Origin: Arthrobacter sp. AQ5-06
GTDB lineage: Bacteria; Actinomycetota; Actinomycetes; Actinomycetales; Micrococcaceae
Assembly (NCBI RefSeq): GCF_003287955.1
Contig: NZ_QMKP01000013.1
Span: 59,196 to 123,195, forward strand
DNA length: 64,000 nt
Direction of reading: 5' to 3'
The notes beneath the pieces were generated by a model. The model was given only the letters and a program-made list of their open reading frames with translations. It did not search any database and was not told the DNA's origin. Numbering within the stretch: the first letter of the stretch is position 1; each line of letters begins with the position of its first letter. Positions 36,838 to 48,654 of this stretch are shown here, piece by piece. Made by a program: the position numbers and the translations under genes.

Positions 36838-37647
36838 ATGGCTTCGAACAATGACCGCGAATCCGACGTTGATGCGGACACAGGCCAGCACGGCGGTGTC
36901 CAGTCCGTGGACCGGGCCCTGGCGGTCCTGGAGATCCTGGCGCGGGACGGCCACGCCGGCGTGAGTGACATCGCCGAAGAGATGGGCATCCACAAATCCA
37001 CCGTCTCCCGGCTGCTGGGTTCGTTGGTCAGCCGGGAAATGGTCCACCAGAACAGCGAGCGGGGGAAGTACCAGCTGGGCTTCGGCATCCTCCGGCTGGC
37101 AAGTTCCATCCCCGGGCGGCTTAGCCTGGTCCGCGAAGCCCGGCCGGTGCTGGAAAGCCTGGCGGAAGAATTCAAGGAGACGGTGAACCTCGCCGTGCTG
37201 CGCTCGAACTACGCCGTTAACGTGGACCAGGCCATGGGGCCGTCCACGCTCGCCACCTACGACTGGGTGGGCAGTCTGACCCCGTTGCACGCAACTTCCA
37301 GCGGGAAGGTCCTGCTGGCGGCGCTCTCCGCGGATGAGCGGGACCGGATCCTGAAAGAGACCGGGCTCCCTGCCCGGACTCCGCGGACCATCACCAACAG
37401 GAAAGAGCTCGAAACCCAGCTGCTCGACGTCGCCCGTGACGGTTACGGGGTGGTGCGGGAGGAGTTCGAGATCGGGCTGAACTCGATGGCTGTGCCGGTG
37501 TACAACCACATGGGCTCGGTCATCGGCGCTATCAGCATCTCCGGTCCGGCCTTCCGTTTTGATCCGGAGAAGGCGCCGGGACTCCTCGAGGCGCTGAAAC
37601 AGGCGGGCCTGCAGCTCAGCGCAAAGATGGGCTACTCCCGGCGTTAA
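36838..37647 (+). CDS. IclR-family regulator
   Basis: The 269-residue regulator has an N-terminal winged helix (SVDRALAVLEILARDGH, ISDIAEEM-like VSDIAEEMGIHKSTVSRLLG) and an IclR effector domain (TPLHATSSGKVLLAAL, RDGYGVVREEFEIGLNSMA). The ATG at 36838 gives the usual N-terminus. It is convergent with the Rieske oxygenase gene and is the only intact IclR gene in the window, so it is the leading candidate regulator of the betaine demethylation genes. The effector is unknown. Confidence 0.85.
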   Translation: MASNNDRESDVDADTGQHGGVQSVDRALAVLEILARDGHAGVSDIAEEMGIHKSTVSRLLGSLVSREMVHQNSERGKYQLGFGILRLASSIPGRLSLVREARPVLESLAEEFKETVNLAVLRSNYAVNVDQAMGPSTLATYDWVGSLTPLHATSSGKVLLAALSADERDRILKETGLPARTPRTITNRKELETQLLDVARDGYGVVREEFEIGLNSMAVPVYNHMGSVIGAISISGPAFRFDPEKAPGLLEALKQAGLQLSAKMGYSRR

Positions 37648-37650
37648 ACG

Positions 37651-37713
37651 GGTTGAGCCCGCCCGATGAGGCAGGCTCAACCACCAAGGTTGGTTTCGAG
37701 AAGCTCAACCAAC
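37651..37713. terminator. Tandem hairpins between convergent genes
   Basis: The first hairpin has perfect 9-base arms (GGTTGAGCC at 37651-37659, GGCTCAACC at 37674-37682). A second has arms GTTGGTT at 37689-37695 and AACCAAC at 37707-37713. They separate the iclR end from the Rieske gene end. The GGTTGAG/CTCAACC words resemble repeat sequences I recall as common in Arthrobacter intergenic DNA. Confidence 0.6.
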
Positions 37714-38841
37714 AGGCTTGACGTCCCCCACCTTCTGCTGCACCCAGTCGTGGAAGGCGCCGATGTGGTGCTCGCTCGGCACCAGCACGCCGCCCTTGGC
37801 GTAGACCTTTGAACCCATGGCCGGCTGGCAGCGCTCGCAGGCGTCGAAGTCCTGCTGGTTGACGCGGTGAAACAGCTCCACGGAGGCGCTGACGTCCTTG
37901 CCGCTCTCCACGACGCTGGGCACGTACAGCCAATCGCATTCCACGATGGTGTGGTCCGCGGCCATGGGGAACATGCGGTGGATGATCACGTGGTCCGGGA
38001 CCAGGTTCACAAACACTGTGGGCTTGATGGTGATGGCGTAGTAACGGCGGTCCTGGTCGTCCTCGATTCCCGGAATCAGGTCGAGCCCTTCGGAGCCGTC
38101 AATGGTGAAGCCCTTGATGTCCTCACCGAACTCCGCGCCGTGCCCCACGAAGTACTGCGCGGCCAGGCCGTCCGCGAACTCCGGGAGGACCTCCGTCAGT
38201 TCCGGGTGGATGGTGGCGCAGTGGTAGCACTCCATGAAGTTCTCGATGATGAGCTTCCAGTTCGCCTTCACGTCGTAGCGGATGCGGCGGCCGAGGCTGA
38301 GGTTGGCCACGTCGTAGCCCTCGATCGCCTTCAGGTCGCCGAGCCGCTCCTCGATGGCACCCATCACGTCCTCTTCGAACGACGGCGGCTCGTCCGCCAG
38401 GCTCACCCACACGTAGCCCAGGTATTCGCGGATGTGGACCTTCACCAGACCGTACTCGTCACGGTCGATATCCGGCATCTTGGTGAGGTTGGGCGCCGCG
38501 ATGAGCTTGCCCTCGAAGTCGTAGGTCCAGGCGTGGTACGGGCACTGGAAGGAGCGCGCAGCTTCACCCTGCTCTTCCATGCACAGCTTGACGCCCCGGT
38601 GCCGGCAGACGTTGTAGAAGGCGCGGATCCCGCCCTTGCGGGTGCGGCTGATCAGCACGCTCTCCCGCCCGATCTGGACCGTCCGCCAGGCGCCCGGCTT
38701 GTCCAGGTCGGCCGAGCGGATGGCACAGAACCACATCTGCTCGAAGATCCGCTCCTGCTCGGCGCGGAAGATCTCTTCGCTGACGTAGGCCTGGCCTGGG
38801 AGGGTGGGGATCAGGCTGGGCGTGAAGACTTCGGTGGTCAT
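37705..38841 (-). CDS. Rieske oxygenase alpha subunit, probable glycine betaine demethylase
   Basis: This 378-residue ring-hydroxylating-type oxygenase has a Rieske 2Fe-2S domain (CRHRGVKLC near 84 and CPYHAWTYDF) and a mononuclear iron site in NFMECYHCATIHPE. It most resembles GbcA/stachydrine-type N-demethylases, which hydroxylate an N-methyl group so that formaldehyde leaves and dimethylglycine remains. The ATG at 38841 follows AGGAG at seven bases. It is downstream of a BphA4-like FAD reductase, 52 bases away, and near a Rieske ferredoxin and dimethylglycine oxidase. Betaine as substrate is inferred from neighbours. Other betaines such as carnitine or proline betaine are possible. Confidence 0.85.
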   Translation of the reverse strand: MTTEVFTPSLIPTLPGQAYVSEEIFRAEQERIFEQMWFCAIRSADLDKPGAWRTVQIGRESVLISRTRKGGIRAFYNVCRHRGVKLCMEEQGEAARSFQCPYHAWTYDFEGKLIAAPNLTKMPDIDRDEYGLVKVHIREYLGYVWVSLADEPPSFEEDVMGAIEERLGDLKAIEGYDVANLSLGRRIRYDVKANWKLIIENFMECYHCATIHPELTEVLPEFADGLAAQYFVGHGAEFGEDIKGFTIDGSEGLDLIPGIEDDQDRRYYAITIKPTVFVNLVPDHVIIHRMFPMAADHTIVECDWLYVPSVVESGKDVSASVELFHRVNQQDFDACERCQPAMGSKVYAKGGVLVPSEHHIGAFHDWVQQKVGDVKPVG

Positions 38842-38893
38842 TCTTTTACTCCTCTGCGGTGACTGACGTCGGGTTTGGAAGGTCTGTGGGGGA

Positions 38894-40144
38894 TCAGGCG
38901 AAACTGGCGGATGCTGCCAGCACAGGCGGGGCGGGGGTGGTCTGGGCTGGACTGGCTTGGGTTGCAGCTGCACGTGCGGCGTTGAGCTGCCGGCGCCACT
39001 TGGTGAAGAGGCGGGGCTGGTTGGCGCCAAGGACGGCTACGGGCCGGCCGTCGCGGTAGTAGACGGCCAGGAAGCTGTGGGTTGAGGGATCTCCGGCCTC
39101 GATGTCCACCCGGTCAGCGTCCCGGGCGTGACCGGCGAACTGGATGCGGACGTTGTACTGGTCGGACCAGAAGTACGGCAGGTTCAGCGGCTGGTGCGCG
39201 GCCCCGGGGTCCAGGAGCGCGGTGACGGCGAGGGCCGGGCGCTCCGCTGCACCGCTCCAGTGCTCCACGCGCCGGTGCTTTCCGGACTCTTCGTCGAGCC
39301 AGGCAGCACAGTCGCCGACGGCCACGACGCCGGGCACGTTGGTCCGGCCCATCGGATCGCAGAGGACGCCGTCGCCGAGTTCAAGGCCAGAGTCGGCAAG
39401 CCACGCTGTGTTGGGTACGGCCCCGATGGCCACCAGGACGACGTCGGCAGGCACGTAGCGGCCGTCCGCGAGGCGGAGCCCGCTGACTACTCCCTCGCCG
39501 CTGTAATATGACTCGATGGCCGCGTCACAAATCAGCTCCACCCCGTTAATTGCATGTAATGCGGCCAGGGCGCCCGCCATCTCCGCACCCAGAGGGCGGC
39601 TGAGCGGAACGGCGCCCGAGCAAACGACGGTGACTTCAACTCCGAGGGCGCGGGCGGTGGAGGCTACTTCGGCGCCGATGAAACCGGCGCCCACGATGAC
39701 GAGCCTGGTCCCCGGCACCAGTTCGGGCGCGAGGTCCTGCGCGTCCTGCATTGTCCGCAGGGTATAGACGTTCGCCAGCCCGGCGAGTTCCGGCAGGGTC
39801 CGGGCGGATGCCCCGGTGGCGATGACCACGCCGTCGGCCTTTATTTCCGTGCCGTCGTTGAGTGTTATCGTCCGGGACGCGGTATCCAGGCTGCGTGCCG
39901 CTGATCCCAGCAGCCATTGGGCCTGGAGCGGATCTCCGCCTTCACCTTCGTCTGGTGTCTCCAGGCGAAGGTGTTCCGGACTGATTTTTCCCGCGAGGAA
40001 ATCCTTGGACAGGGGGGGCCTGTCATAGGGCCGGTGCGGCTCGTCGCCGATGAGGATGAGCCTTCCGGCAAAGCCTTGGGCGCGGGCGGCACGGGCGGCC
40101 GAAATTCCCGCCAAGGATGCCCCCACTATTGCCAATGTCTGCAT
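38894..40144 (-). CDS. FAD-dependent ferredoxin reductase (BphA4/rhodocoxin-reductase type)
   Basis: The 416-residue protein has an N-terminal FAD motif (LAIVGASLAGISAARAARA), the PYDRPPLSKDFL block, an NAD motif (LVIVGAGFIGAEVASTARAL) and GVVAVGDCAAW near the C-terminus. It matches reductases that pass NAD(P)H electrons to Rieske or 2Fe-2S ferredoxins. A Pro/Ala-rich tail of about 25 residues ends the protein. The ATG at 40144 follows AGGAAGG; an in-frame ATG nine codons upstream is less likely. It is transcribed with the Rieske oxygenase and divergent from the ferredoxin gene. Confidence 0.88.
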   Translation of the reverse strand: MQTLAIVGASLAGISAARAARAQGFAGRLILIGDEPHRPYDRPPLSKDFLAGKISPEHLRLETPDEGEGGDPLQAQWLLGSAARSLDTASRTITLNDGTEIKADGVVIATGASARTLPELAGLANVYTLRTMQDAQDLAPELVPGTRLVIVGAGFIGAEVASTARALGVEVTVVCSGAVPLSRPLGAEMAGALAALHAINGVELICDAAIESYYSGEGVVSGLRLADGRYVPADVVLVAIGAVPNTAWLADSGLELGDGVLCDPMGRTNVPGVVAVGDCAAWLDEESGKHRRVEHWSGAAERPALAVTALLDPGAAHQPLNLPYFWSDQYNVRIQFAGHARDADRVDIEAGDPSTHSFLAVYYRDGRPVAVLGANQPRLFTKWRRQLNAARAAATQASPAQTTPAPPVLAASASFA

Positions 40145-40175
40145 GGCCGCCTTCCTGTTATCCGAATGCAACTAA

Positions 40176-40190
40176 TTGCGCATGACGCAA
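40176..40190. promoter_or_regulatory. TTGCG-N5-CGCAA palindrome upstream of Rieske reductase
   Basis: Perfect 5-base arms with a 5-base spacer lie 31 bases upstream of the reductase start. The same TTGCG-N5 half-site architecture appears upstream of the formaldehyde dehydrogenase at 56087, and a single TTGCG half-site lies at 40298. IclR-family proteins often bind such short palindromes. Regulator assignment is inferred. Confidence 0.5.
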
Positions 40191-40275
40191 CAACGTTCTG
40201 TATGCGAGACAGCGTGACGCAGACCACGAGGGGGTGTCAAGGGTCGGCCTTATTAAGGGGAAACCCTTGACAAGG

Positions 40276-40297
40276 CAGAGTGGCATGGATCACTCTG
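40276..40297. promoter_or_regulatory. Inverted repeat upstream of Rieske ferredoxin
   Basis: CAGAGTG and CACTCTG flank eight bases, just after a TTGACA at 40267-40272 that may be the -35 of the ferredoxin-purU-DMGO operon. The repeat would overlap the spacer and -10, consistent with a repressor site. Confidence 0.45.
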
Positions 40298-40377
40298 TTG
40301 CGTATTGTGATCGGCGTTGACGATGGCACAACCCGCCGGCCGGGCTGAGCCCGTCAACTGGGAAAGAGGTTTATCAG

Positions 40378-40728
40378 ATGCACATTGCCTGCCCACTCAC
40401 CGCTTTGGCCCCCGGAGGCGCCGTCCGTCTCGACACGTCCCCACCGATCGCCGTCTTCCACACGGAGGACGGTGAGCTCTTCGCCCTCGACGACACCTGC
40501 ACCCACCAGGACGCATCTCTTGCGGACGGGTGGGTGGAAGGCTGCGAGGTGGAATGCCCCCTTCACGCATCCAAGTTCAATCTCCGCACGGGCGAAGTGG
40601 ACGCGCCGCCGGCCAAGCTACCCGTACGGGTCCACAAGGTCTCCGTCGTGGACGGCCAGATCATGGTCGAGGAATCCAGCGAGGCGCCCAACCTTCCACC
40701 GGGCCTGACCATCAACGGCCACGTCTAG
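40378..40728 (+). CDS. Rieske-type ferredoxin
   Basis: The 116-residue soluble ferredoxin carries the Rieske ligands in DDTCTHQDASLADG (C-x-H) and ECPLHASKFNLRTG (C-x-x-H). It matches BphF/non-heme iron oxygenase ferredoxins. The ATG at 40378 follows AAAGAGG. It is divergent from the FAD reductase and Rieske oxygenase genes, and together they make a reductase-ferredoxin-oxygenase set. It is first in an operon with purU, dimethylglycine oxidase and bet genes, which ties it to betaine catabolism. Confidence 0.9.
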   Translation: MHIACPLTALAPGGAVRLDTSPPIAVFHTEDGELFALDDTCTHQDASLADGWVEGCEVECPLHASKFNLRTGEVDAPPAKLPVRVHKVSVVDGQIMVEESSEAPNLPPGLTINGHV

Positions 40729-40763
40729 GCACCACCACGCAGTACTCCATTTCAAGCTAAGAG

Positions 40764-44313
<3,550 letters not shown>

Positions 44314-44375
44314 ACCCGGACCCATCCAGGCCCTTTGACACGACTCCCAGACCACGCCCCAAGGAGATTTACCTG

Positions 44376-46073
44376 ATGACGAACGAGAGCTACGACTACG
44401 TGATTGTCGGCGGCGGAAGCGCCGGATCCGTCCTGGCGGACAGGCTGAGCGCGGACGGGACGCACACCGTGCTGGTCCTTGAAGCCGGACGCAGCGACTA
44501 CCCGTGGGACCTTTTCATCCAGATGCCGGCAGCGCTGACCTTCCCCAGCGGGAACAGGTTCTACGACTGGCAATACAAGTCAGATCCCGAACCCCACATG
44601 CACGGACGGCGGATCGCCCACGCCCGCGGCAAGGTCCTGGGCGGCTCCAGCTCCATCAACGGCATGATTTTCCAGCGCGGCAACCCGCTGGACTATGAGC
44701 GCTGGGGAGCCGACGCCGGAATGGAAACCTGGGACTTCGCCCACTGCCTGCCCTACTTCAAGCGGATGGAAACTGCGCTGGCCTCTGCTCCGAACGACGA
44801 GCTGCGCGGCCACGACGGACCCCTGGTCCTGGAGCGCGGCCCCGCCCGCAATCCCCTGTTCCAGGCCTTCTTCCGGGCTTCGGAGGAGGCAGGCCACAAG
44901 CGAACGGATGACGTCAACGGGTACCGGCAAGAGGGCTTCGGCCCGTTCGACCGGAACGTGCACAAGGGCCAGCGGCTCTCTGCGTCGCGCGCCTACCTGC
45001 GCCCCAATAAGGGCCGGAAGAACCTGACGGTCCGCACCCGTGCGCTTGCGGCCAAGGTCAATTTCGACGGCACAACGGCCACGGGGGTCACCTACCGCCG
45101 GAACGGCCGGCTGCACACCGTCGATGCCAAGGAAGTGGTGCTCTGCGGCGGCGCGATTAATACGCCCCAGTTACTGCAGCTCTCCGGCGTGGGGGATTCT
45201 GCGCTCCTGAAGTCGCTGGGCATCAAGCCGGTGGTGGACCTGCCGGGCGTCGGCGAAAACCTGCAGGACCATCTGGAAGTGTACGTCCAGCATTCCTGCA
45301 AGCCGCCGGTATCCATGCAGCCGTACCTCAGCCTGTGGCGCTACCCACTGATCGGTCTCCAGTGGCTGCTCGGCCGGAAGGGACCCGCAGCCACCAACCA
45401 CTTCGAAGGAGGCGGGTTCGTCCGCTCCAACGAGGACGTCGCCTACCCCAACCTGATGTTCCACTTCCTGCCGGTGGCAGTGCGCTACGACGGCCAGAAA
45501 GCCGACGCCAAGCACGGGTACCAGGTCCACGTGGGCCCCATGTACTCCGACGCACGCGGAAGCCTGAAGATCACCTCCACGGATCCGGCCGCCCACCCCT
45601 CAATGCAGTTCAATTACCTCTCCACGGAACAGGACCGGCGGGAATGGGTGGAGGCCATCAGGGTCACCCGCGACATCCTGTCCCAACCGGCACTGGCTCC
45701 CTTCAGCGGCGGGGAACTCTCGCCCGGCTCCTCCGTGCAGACGGACGAGGAAATCCTGGAGTGGGTGGCGAAGGATGCCGAGACGGCCCTGCACCCCTCC
45801 TGCACCGCCAAGATGGGACCGGCCTCGGACCCCATGGCGGTGGTTGACCCGCTCACCATGAAGGTCCATGGCACCTCGGGCCTCCGCGTGGCAGATGCCG
45901 CTGCCATGCCCTACGTGACCAACGGCAACATCTACGCCCCGGTCATGATGCTGGCGGAAAAGGCTGCCGACCTGATCCTGGAACGTACGCCGCTGGCACC
46001 CGAGCACGCGGCCTTCTACCGGCACGCACCCGCCGTGGCTCCCGAAGCCGCACCAAGCCTGGGCCGCGCATGA
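44376..46073 (+). CDS. betA: Choline dehydrogenase (GMC oxidoreductase)
   Basis: The 565-residue FAD enzyme oxidises choline to betaine aldehyde. It has the GMC motif [19 protein letters not shown], signature 1 ([19 protein letters not shown]), signature 2 ([16 protein letters not shown]) and the C-terminal HPSCTAKMG with the active-site His. The ATG follows AAGGAG. It overlaps betB by four bases. Actinobacterial homologues also act on related alcohols, but the neighbouring genes support choline. Confidence 0.93.
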   Translation: MTNESYDYVIVGGGSAGSVLADRLSADGTHTVLVLEAGRSDYPWDLFIQMPAALTFPSGNRFYDWQYKSDPEPHMHGRRIAHARGKVLGGSSSINGMIFQRGNPLDYERWGADAGMETWDFAHCLPYFKRMETALASAPNDELRGHDGPLVLERGPARNPLFQAFFRASEEAGHKRTDDVNGYRQEGFGPFDRNVHKGQRLSASRAYLRPNKGRKNLTVRTRALAAKVNFDGTTATGVTYRRNGRLHTVDAKEVVLCGGAINTPQLLQLSGVGDSALLKSLGIKPVVDLPGVGENLQDHLEVYVQHSCKPPVSMQPYLSLWRYPLIGLQWLLGRKGPAATNHFEGGGFVRSNEDVAYPNLMFHFLPVAVRYDGQKADAKHGYQVHVGPMYSDARGSLKITSTDPAAHPSMQFNYLSTEQDRREWVEAIRVTRDILSQPALAPFSGGELSPGSSVQTDEEILEWVAKDAETALHPSCTAKMGPASDPMAVVDPLTMKVHGTSGLRVADAAAMPYVTNGNIYAPVMMLAEKAADLILERTPLAPEHAAFYRHAPAVAPEAAPSLGRA

Positions 46074-47623
46074 GCGGCGTCCAGCTTGCCGAAAGCGGCG
46101 GCCAAGCCGTGGTGGACCAGGATGCGGCGCCGGTGCGGGGCTTGTTCGTGGACGGCCGGTGGAGCGAATCGGCCGCCGGGAATACGCGGATCATCACATG
46201 CCCGGCCGACGGCGAACAAGTGGCCGAGGTTGCTGAATGCACGGACGCCGACGCCGGGGCAGCGGTCGCCAGCGCCCGCCGGGCTTTCGACGGCGGAGCG
46301 TGGCCCGGCACCAGCGAAAAGGAACGCGGACAGGTCCTGCTCCGCACCGCCGAACTGCTGGAACGCGACAAGGCGCTTTACGCCCGGGCCGAAGCCCTCG
46401 ACACAGGCAAGCGCTACGTCGAAGCGGAATACGACATCGACGATATCGCCGCCTGCTTCCGGTACTACGGCGGCATCGCCGGAACGGACGCCGGCCGCGT
46501 TATCGATACCGGGGTTCCCGGAACCATCAGCCGCGTGGTCCACGCCCCGGTGGGTGTCTGCGGGCTCATCACGCCATGGAACTACCCCCTTCTGCAGGCT
46601 TCCTGGAAGGTGGCACCGGCCCTGTTGGCCGGCAATACCTTCGTCCTCAAACCCAGCGAACTGACTCCCTCCACTTCCATCCTGCTGATGGAGACGCTCC
46701 TCGAGGCCGGGTTGCCGGCCGGAGTAGCCAACCTCGTCACCGGCCCCGGTCCCGGCGTCGGCGCAGTCCTGAGCGAAAGCCCGGACGTTGATCTGGTCTC
46801 TTTCACCGGTGGCCTGGCCACCGGGATCAACATCATGAAGAGCGCGGCCAACACGGTGAAGCGGGTTGCCCTGGAACTGGGCGGGAAGAATCCGAACATC
46901 GTCTTCGCTGATGCCGACCGCGAGTCGGCACTGGACAACGCCCTCACCGCAGTGTTCCTGCACTCGGGGCAGGTGTGCTCGGCCGGCACCAGGCTCATCA
47001 TCGAGGAATCGATCCACGACGGGTTTGTGGCGGAACTGGTGCGGCGTGCACAGGCCATCCGGCTTGGCGGCCCCTTCGACGAGCTCGCGGAGACCGGCCC
47101 GCTCATCTCGGCCGCGCACCGTGACAAGGTCCATGCCTACGTTCAAGCCGGCATCGACGAAGGCGCCACCCTTCTGTGCGGCGGCTATATCCCCGACGCC
47201 GGTGCGCTGGCACTCGGCAGCTACTACCCTCCCACCATCCTTGACGGTTGCCACACCTCCATGAACGCAGTCCAGGATGAGTCGTTCGGACCGGTCCTGA
47301 CTGTGGAGACCTTCAGCACGGAAGAGGAAGCCATCATGCTGGCCAACGACACCGCCTACGGACTGGCCGGAGCCGTGTGGACCAATGACGGATCCCGCGC
47401 GCAGCGCGTGGCGGGCGCCCTCCGGCACGGCACTGTGTGGATCAACGACTACCACCCGTACGTCCCGCAGGCGGAATGGGGCGGATTCGGAAAGTCCGGA
47501 AACGGCCGCGAACTGGGACTTCAAGGTCTCGCGGAATACCGCGAAACCAAACACATCTGGCAAAACATCAACCCCAAGCCCAGTCACTGGTTTGAGCCTC
47601 CACAGGCAGGAGTACAGCAATGA
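46070..47623 (+). CDS. betB: Betaine aldehyde dehydrogenase
   Basis: The 517-residue NAD-dependent aldehyde dehydrogenase has [20 protein letters not shown], the catalytic Glu motif [16 protein letters not shown] and the catalytic Cys in [13 protein letters not shown]. It converts betaine aldehyde to glycine betaine. ATGA overlaps link it to betA before and to the ABC ATPase after, so the three are coupled. The N-terminus is 20-25 residues longer than in many homologues. Confidence 0.92.
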   Translation: MSGVQLAESGGQAVVDQDAAPVRGLFVDGRWSESAAGNTRIITCPADGEQVAEVAECTDADAGAAVASARRAFDGGAWPGTSEKERGQVLLRTAELLERDKALYARAEALDTGKRYVEAEYDIDDIAACFRYYGGIAGTDAGRVIDTGVPGTISRVVHAPVGVCGLITPWNYPLLQASWKVAPALLAGNTFVLKPSELTPSTSILLMETLLEAGLPAGVANLVTGPGPGVGAVLSESPDVDLVSFTGGLATGINIMKSAANTVKRVALELGGKNPNIVFADADRESALDNALTAVFLHSGQVCSAGTRLIIEESIHDGFVAELVRRAQAIRLGGPFDELAETGPLISAAHRDKVHAYVQAGIDEGATLLCGGYIPDAGALALGSYYPPTILDGCHTSMNAVQDESFGPVLTVETFSTEEEAIMLANDTAYGLAGAVWTNDGSRAQRVAGALRHGTVWINDYHPYVPQAEWGGFGKSGNGRELGLQGLAEYRETKHIWQNINPKPSHWFEPPQAGVQQ

Positions 47624-48654
47624 ACAGTCCCGACATCTCAGTGCGCAACCTCTGGAAGGTCTTCGGACCGGGGGGCGACAAGATTCCCAACAATCCTGAA
47701 CTCTCGGCCCTCAACTCCGCCGAACTGCTGGAACGCACCGGCTGTGTGGCCGCCGTCCGCAACCTGAGTTTCGACGTCGCAAAGGGCGAGGTCTTCGTGG
47801 TCATGGGACTTTCCGGATCCGGCAAATCCACCCTGATCCGCTGCCTGACCCGGCTGATCGAACCCACCTCCGGGCAGGTCCTGGTGGACGGCAAGGACGT
47901 CCTGCAGGCAGGCGTTGCCGAGCTGCGCGAGCTTCGTCGGCGGAAGATGTCCATGGTCTTCCAGCACTTTGGGCTTCTTCCCCACCGCACCGTGCTGGAC
48001 AACGTCTCCTACGGCCTGCAGATCCGCGGGTCGGGCAAGAACGAACGCTATGCCAGAGCCCGGGAAATCATCGAACTGGTGGGCCTGAAGGGCTATGAAC
48101 AGCACTACCCGGACCAGCTGTCCGGAGGAATGCAGCAGCGCGTCGGCCTGGGCCGGGCTTTGGCCGGCGATCCGGACACCATCCTCTTCGATGAACCCTT
48201 CTCCGCACTGGATCCGCTCATCCGCCGGGACATGCAAGCGGAAGTCATCCGGCTGCACAAGGACATGGGCAAGACCATGGTGTTCGTGACCCACGATCTC
48301 TCCGAGGCGCTCAAGCTCGGAGACCGCATCCTGATCATGCGCAACGGCGAGACGGTCCAGTGCGGCACGGGAGACGACCTGGTGGGGTCCCCGGCGGATA
48401 AGTACATTGAGGACTTCGTGTCCGAAGTCCCTCGCGCGGACGTCCTGACCCTGAAATGGATCACCCGGCCCGTGGCGGCCGGTACACCGGGCGACGCGCC
48501 GGTCCTCAGCTCCCGGATGATCATCCGGGATGCCATAGCGGCGGTCATGCACTCCTCCTGCCCCGTCCTGGTGGAAGATGGCGGCAGGATTACGGGGCAG
48601 ATCGACCGCGACAGCATCCTTTCGGTGCTGCAGCCCACGGAAGCAGCGGCCTAA
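47620..48654 (+). CDS. proV: Glycine betaine/choline ABC transporter ATPase
   Basis: The 344-residue ATPase of the ProV/OpuAA type has Walker [10 protein letters not shown], signature [13 protein letters not shown] and Walker [12 protein letters not shown], then a C-terminal CBS-like segment ([19 protein letters not shown]) shorter than the usual tandem CBS pair. Only one CBS repeat is clear, so osmotic gating may be altered. It is followed directly by the permease gene (TAATG overlap). With substrate-binding protein and permease it imports choline or betaine for catabolism. Confidence 0.92.
   Translation: MNSPDISVRNLWKVFGPGGDKIPNNPELSALNSAELLERTGCVAAVRNLSFDVAKGEVFVVMGLSGSGKSTLIRCLTRLIEPTSGQVLVDGKDVLQAGVAELRELRRRKMSMVFQHFGLLPHRTVLDNVSYGLQIRGSGKNERYARAREIIELVGLKGYEQHYPDQLSGGMQQRVGLGRALAGDPDTILFDEPFSALDPLIRRDMQAEVIRLHKDMGKTMVFVTHDLSEALKLGDRILIMRNGETVQCGTGDDLVGSPADKYIEDFVSEVPRADVLTLKWITRPVAAGTPGDAPVLSSRMIIRDAIAAVMHSSCPVLVEDGGRITGQIDRDSILSVLQPTEAAA

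Noticed and set aside
35647..37680. A 677-codon minus frame opposite the LuxR and IclR regulators
   Set aside because: No family motif and biased composition; both plus-strand genes are well supported.
48456..48653. N-terminal extension of the ProW frame
   Set aside because: It lies inside proV in another frame and has no membrane-protein character; the ATG at 48654 is coupled to the proV stop.
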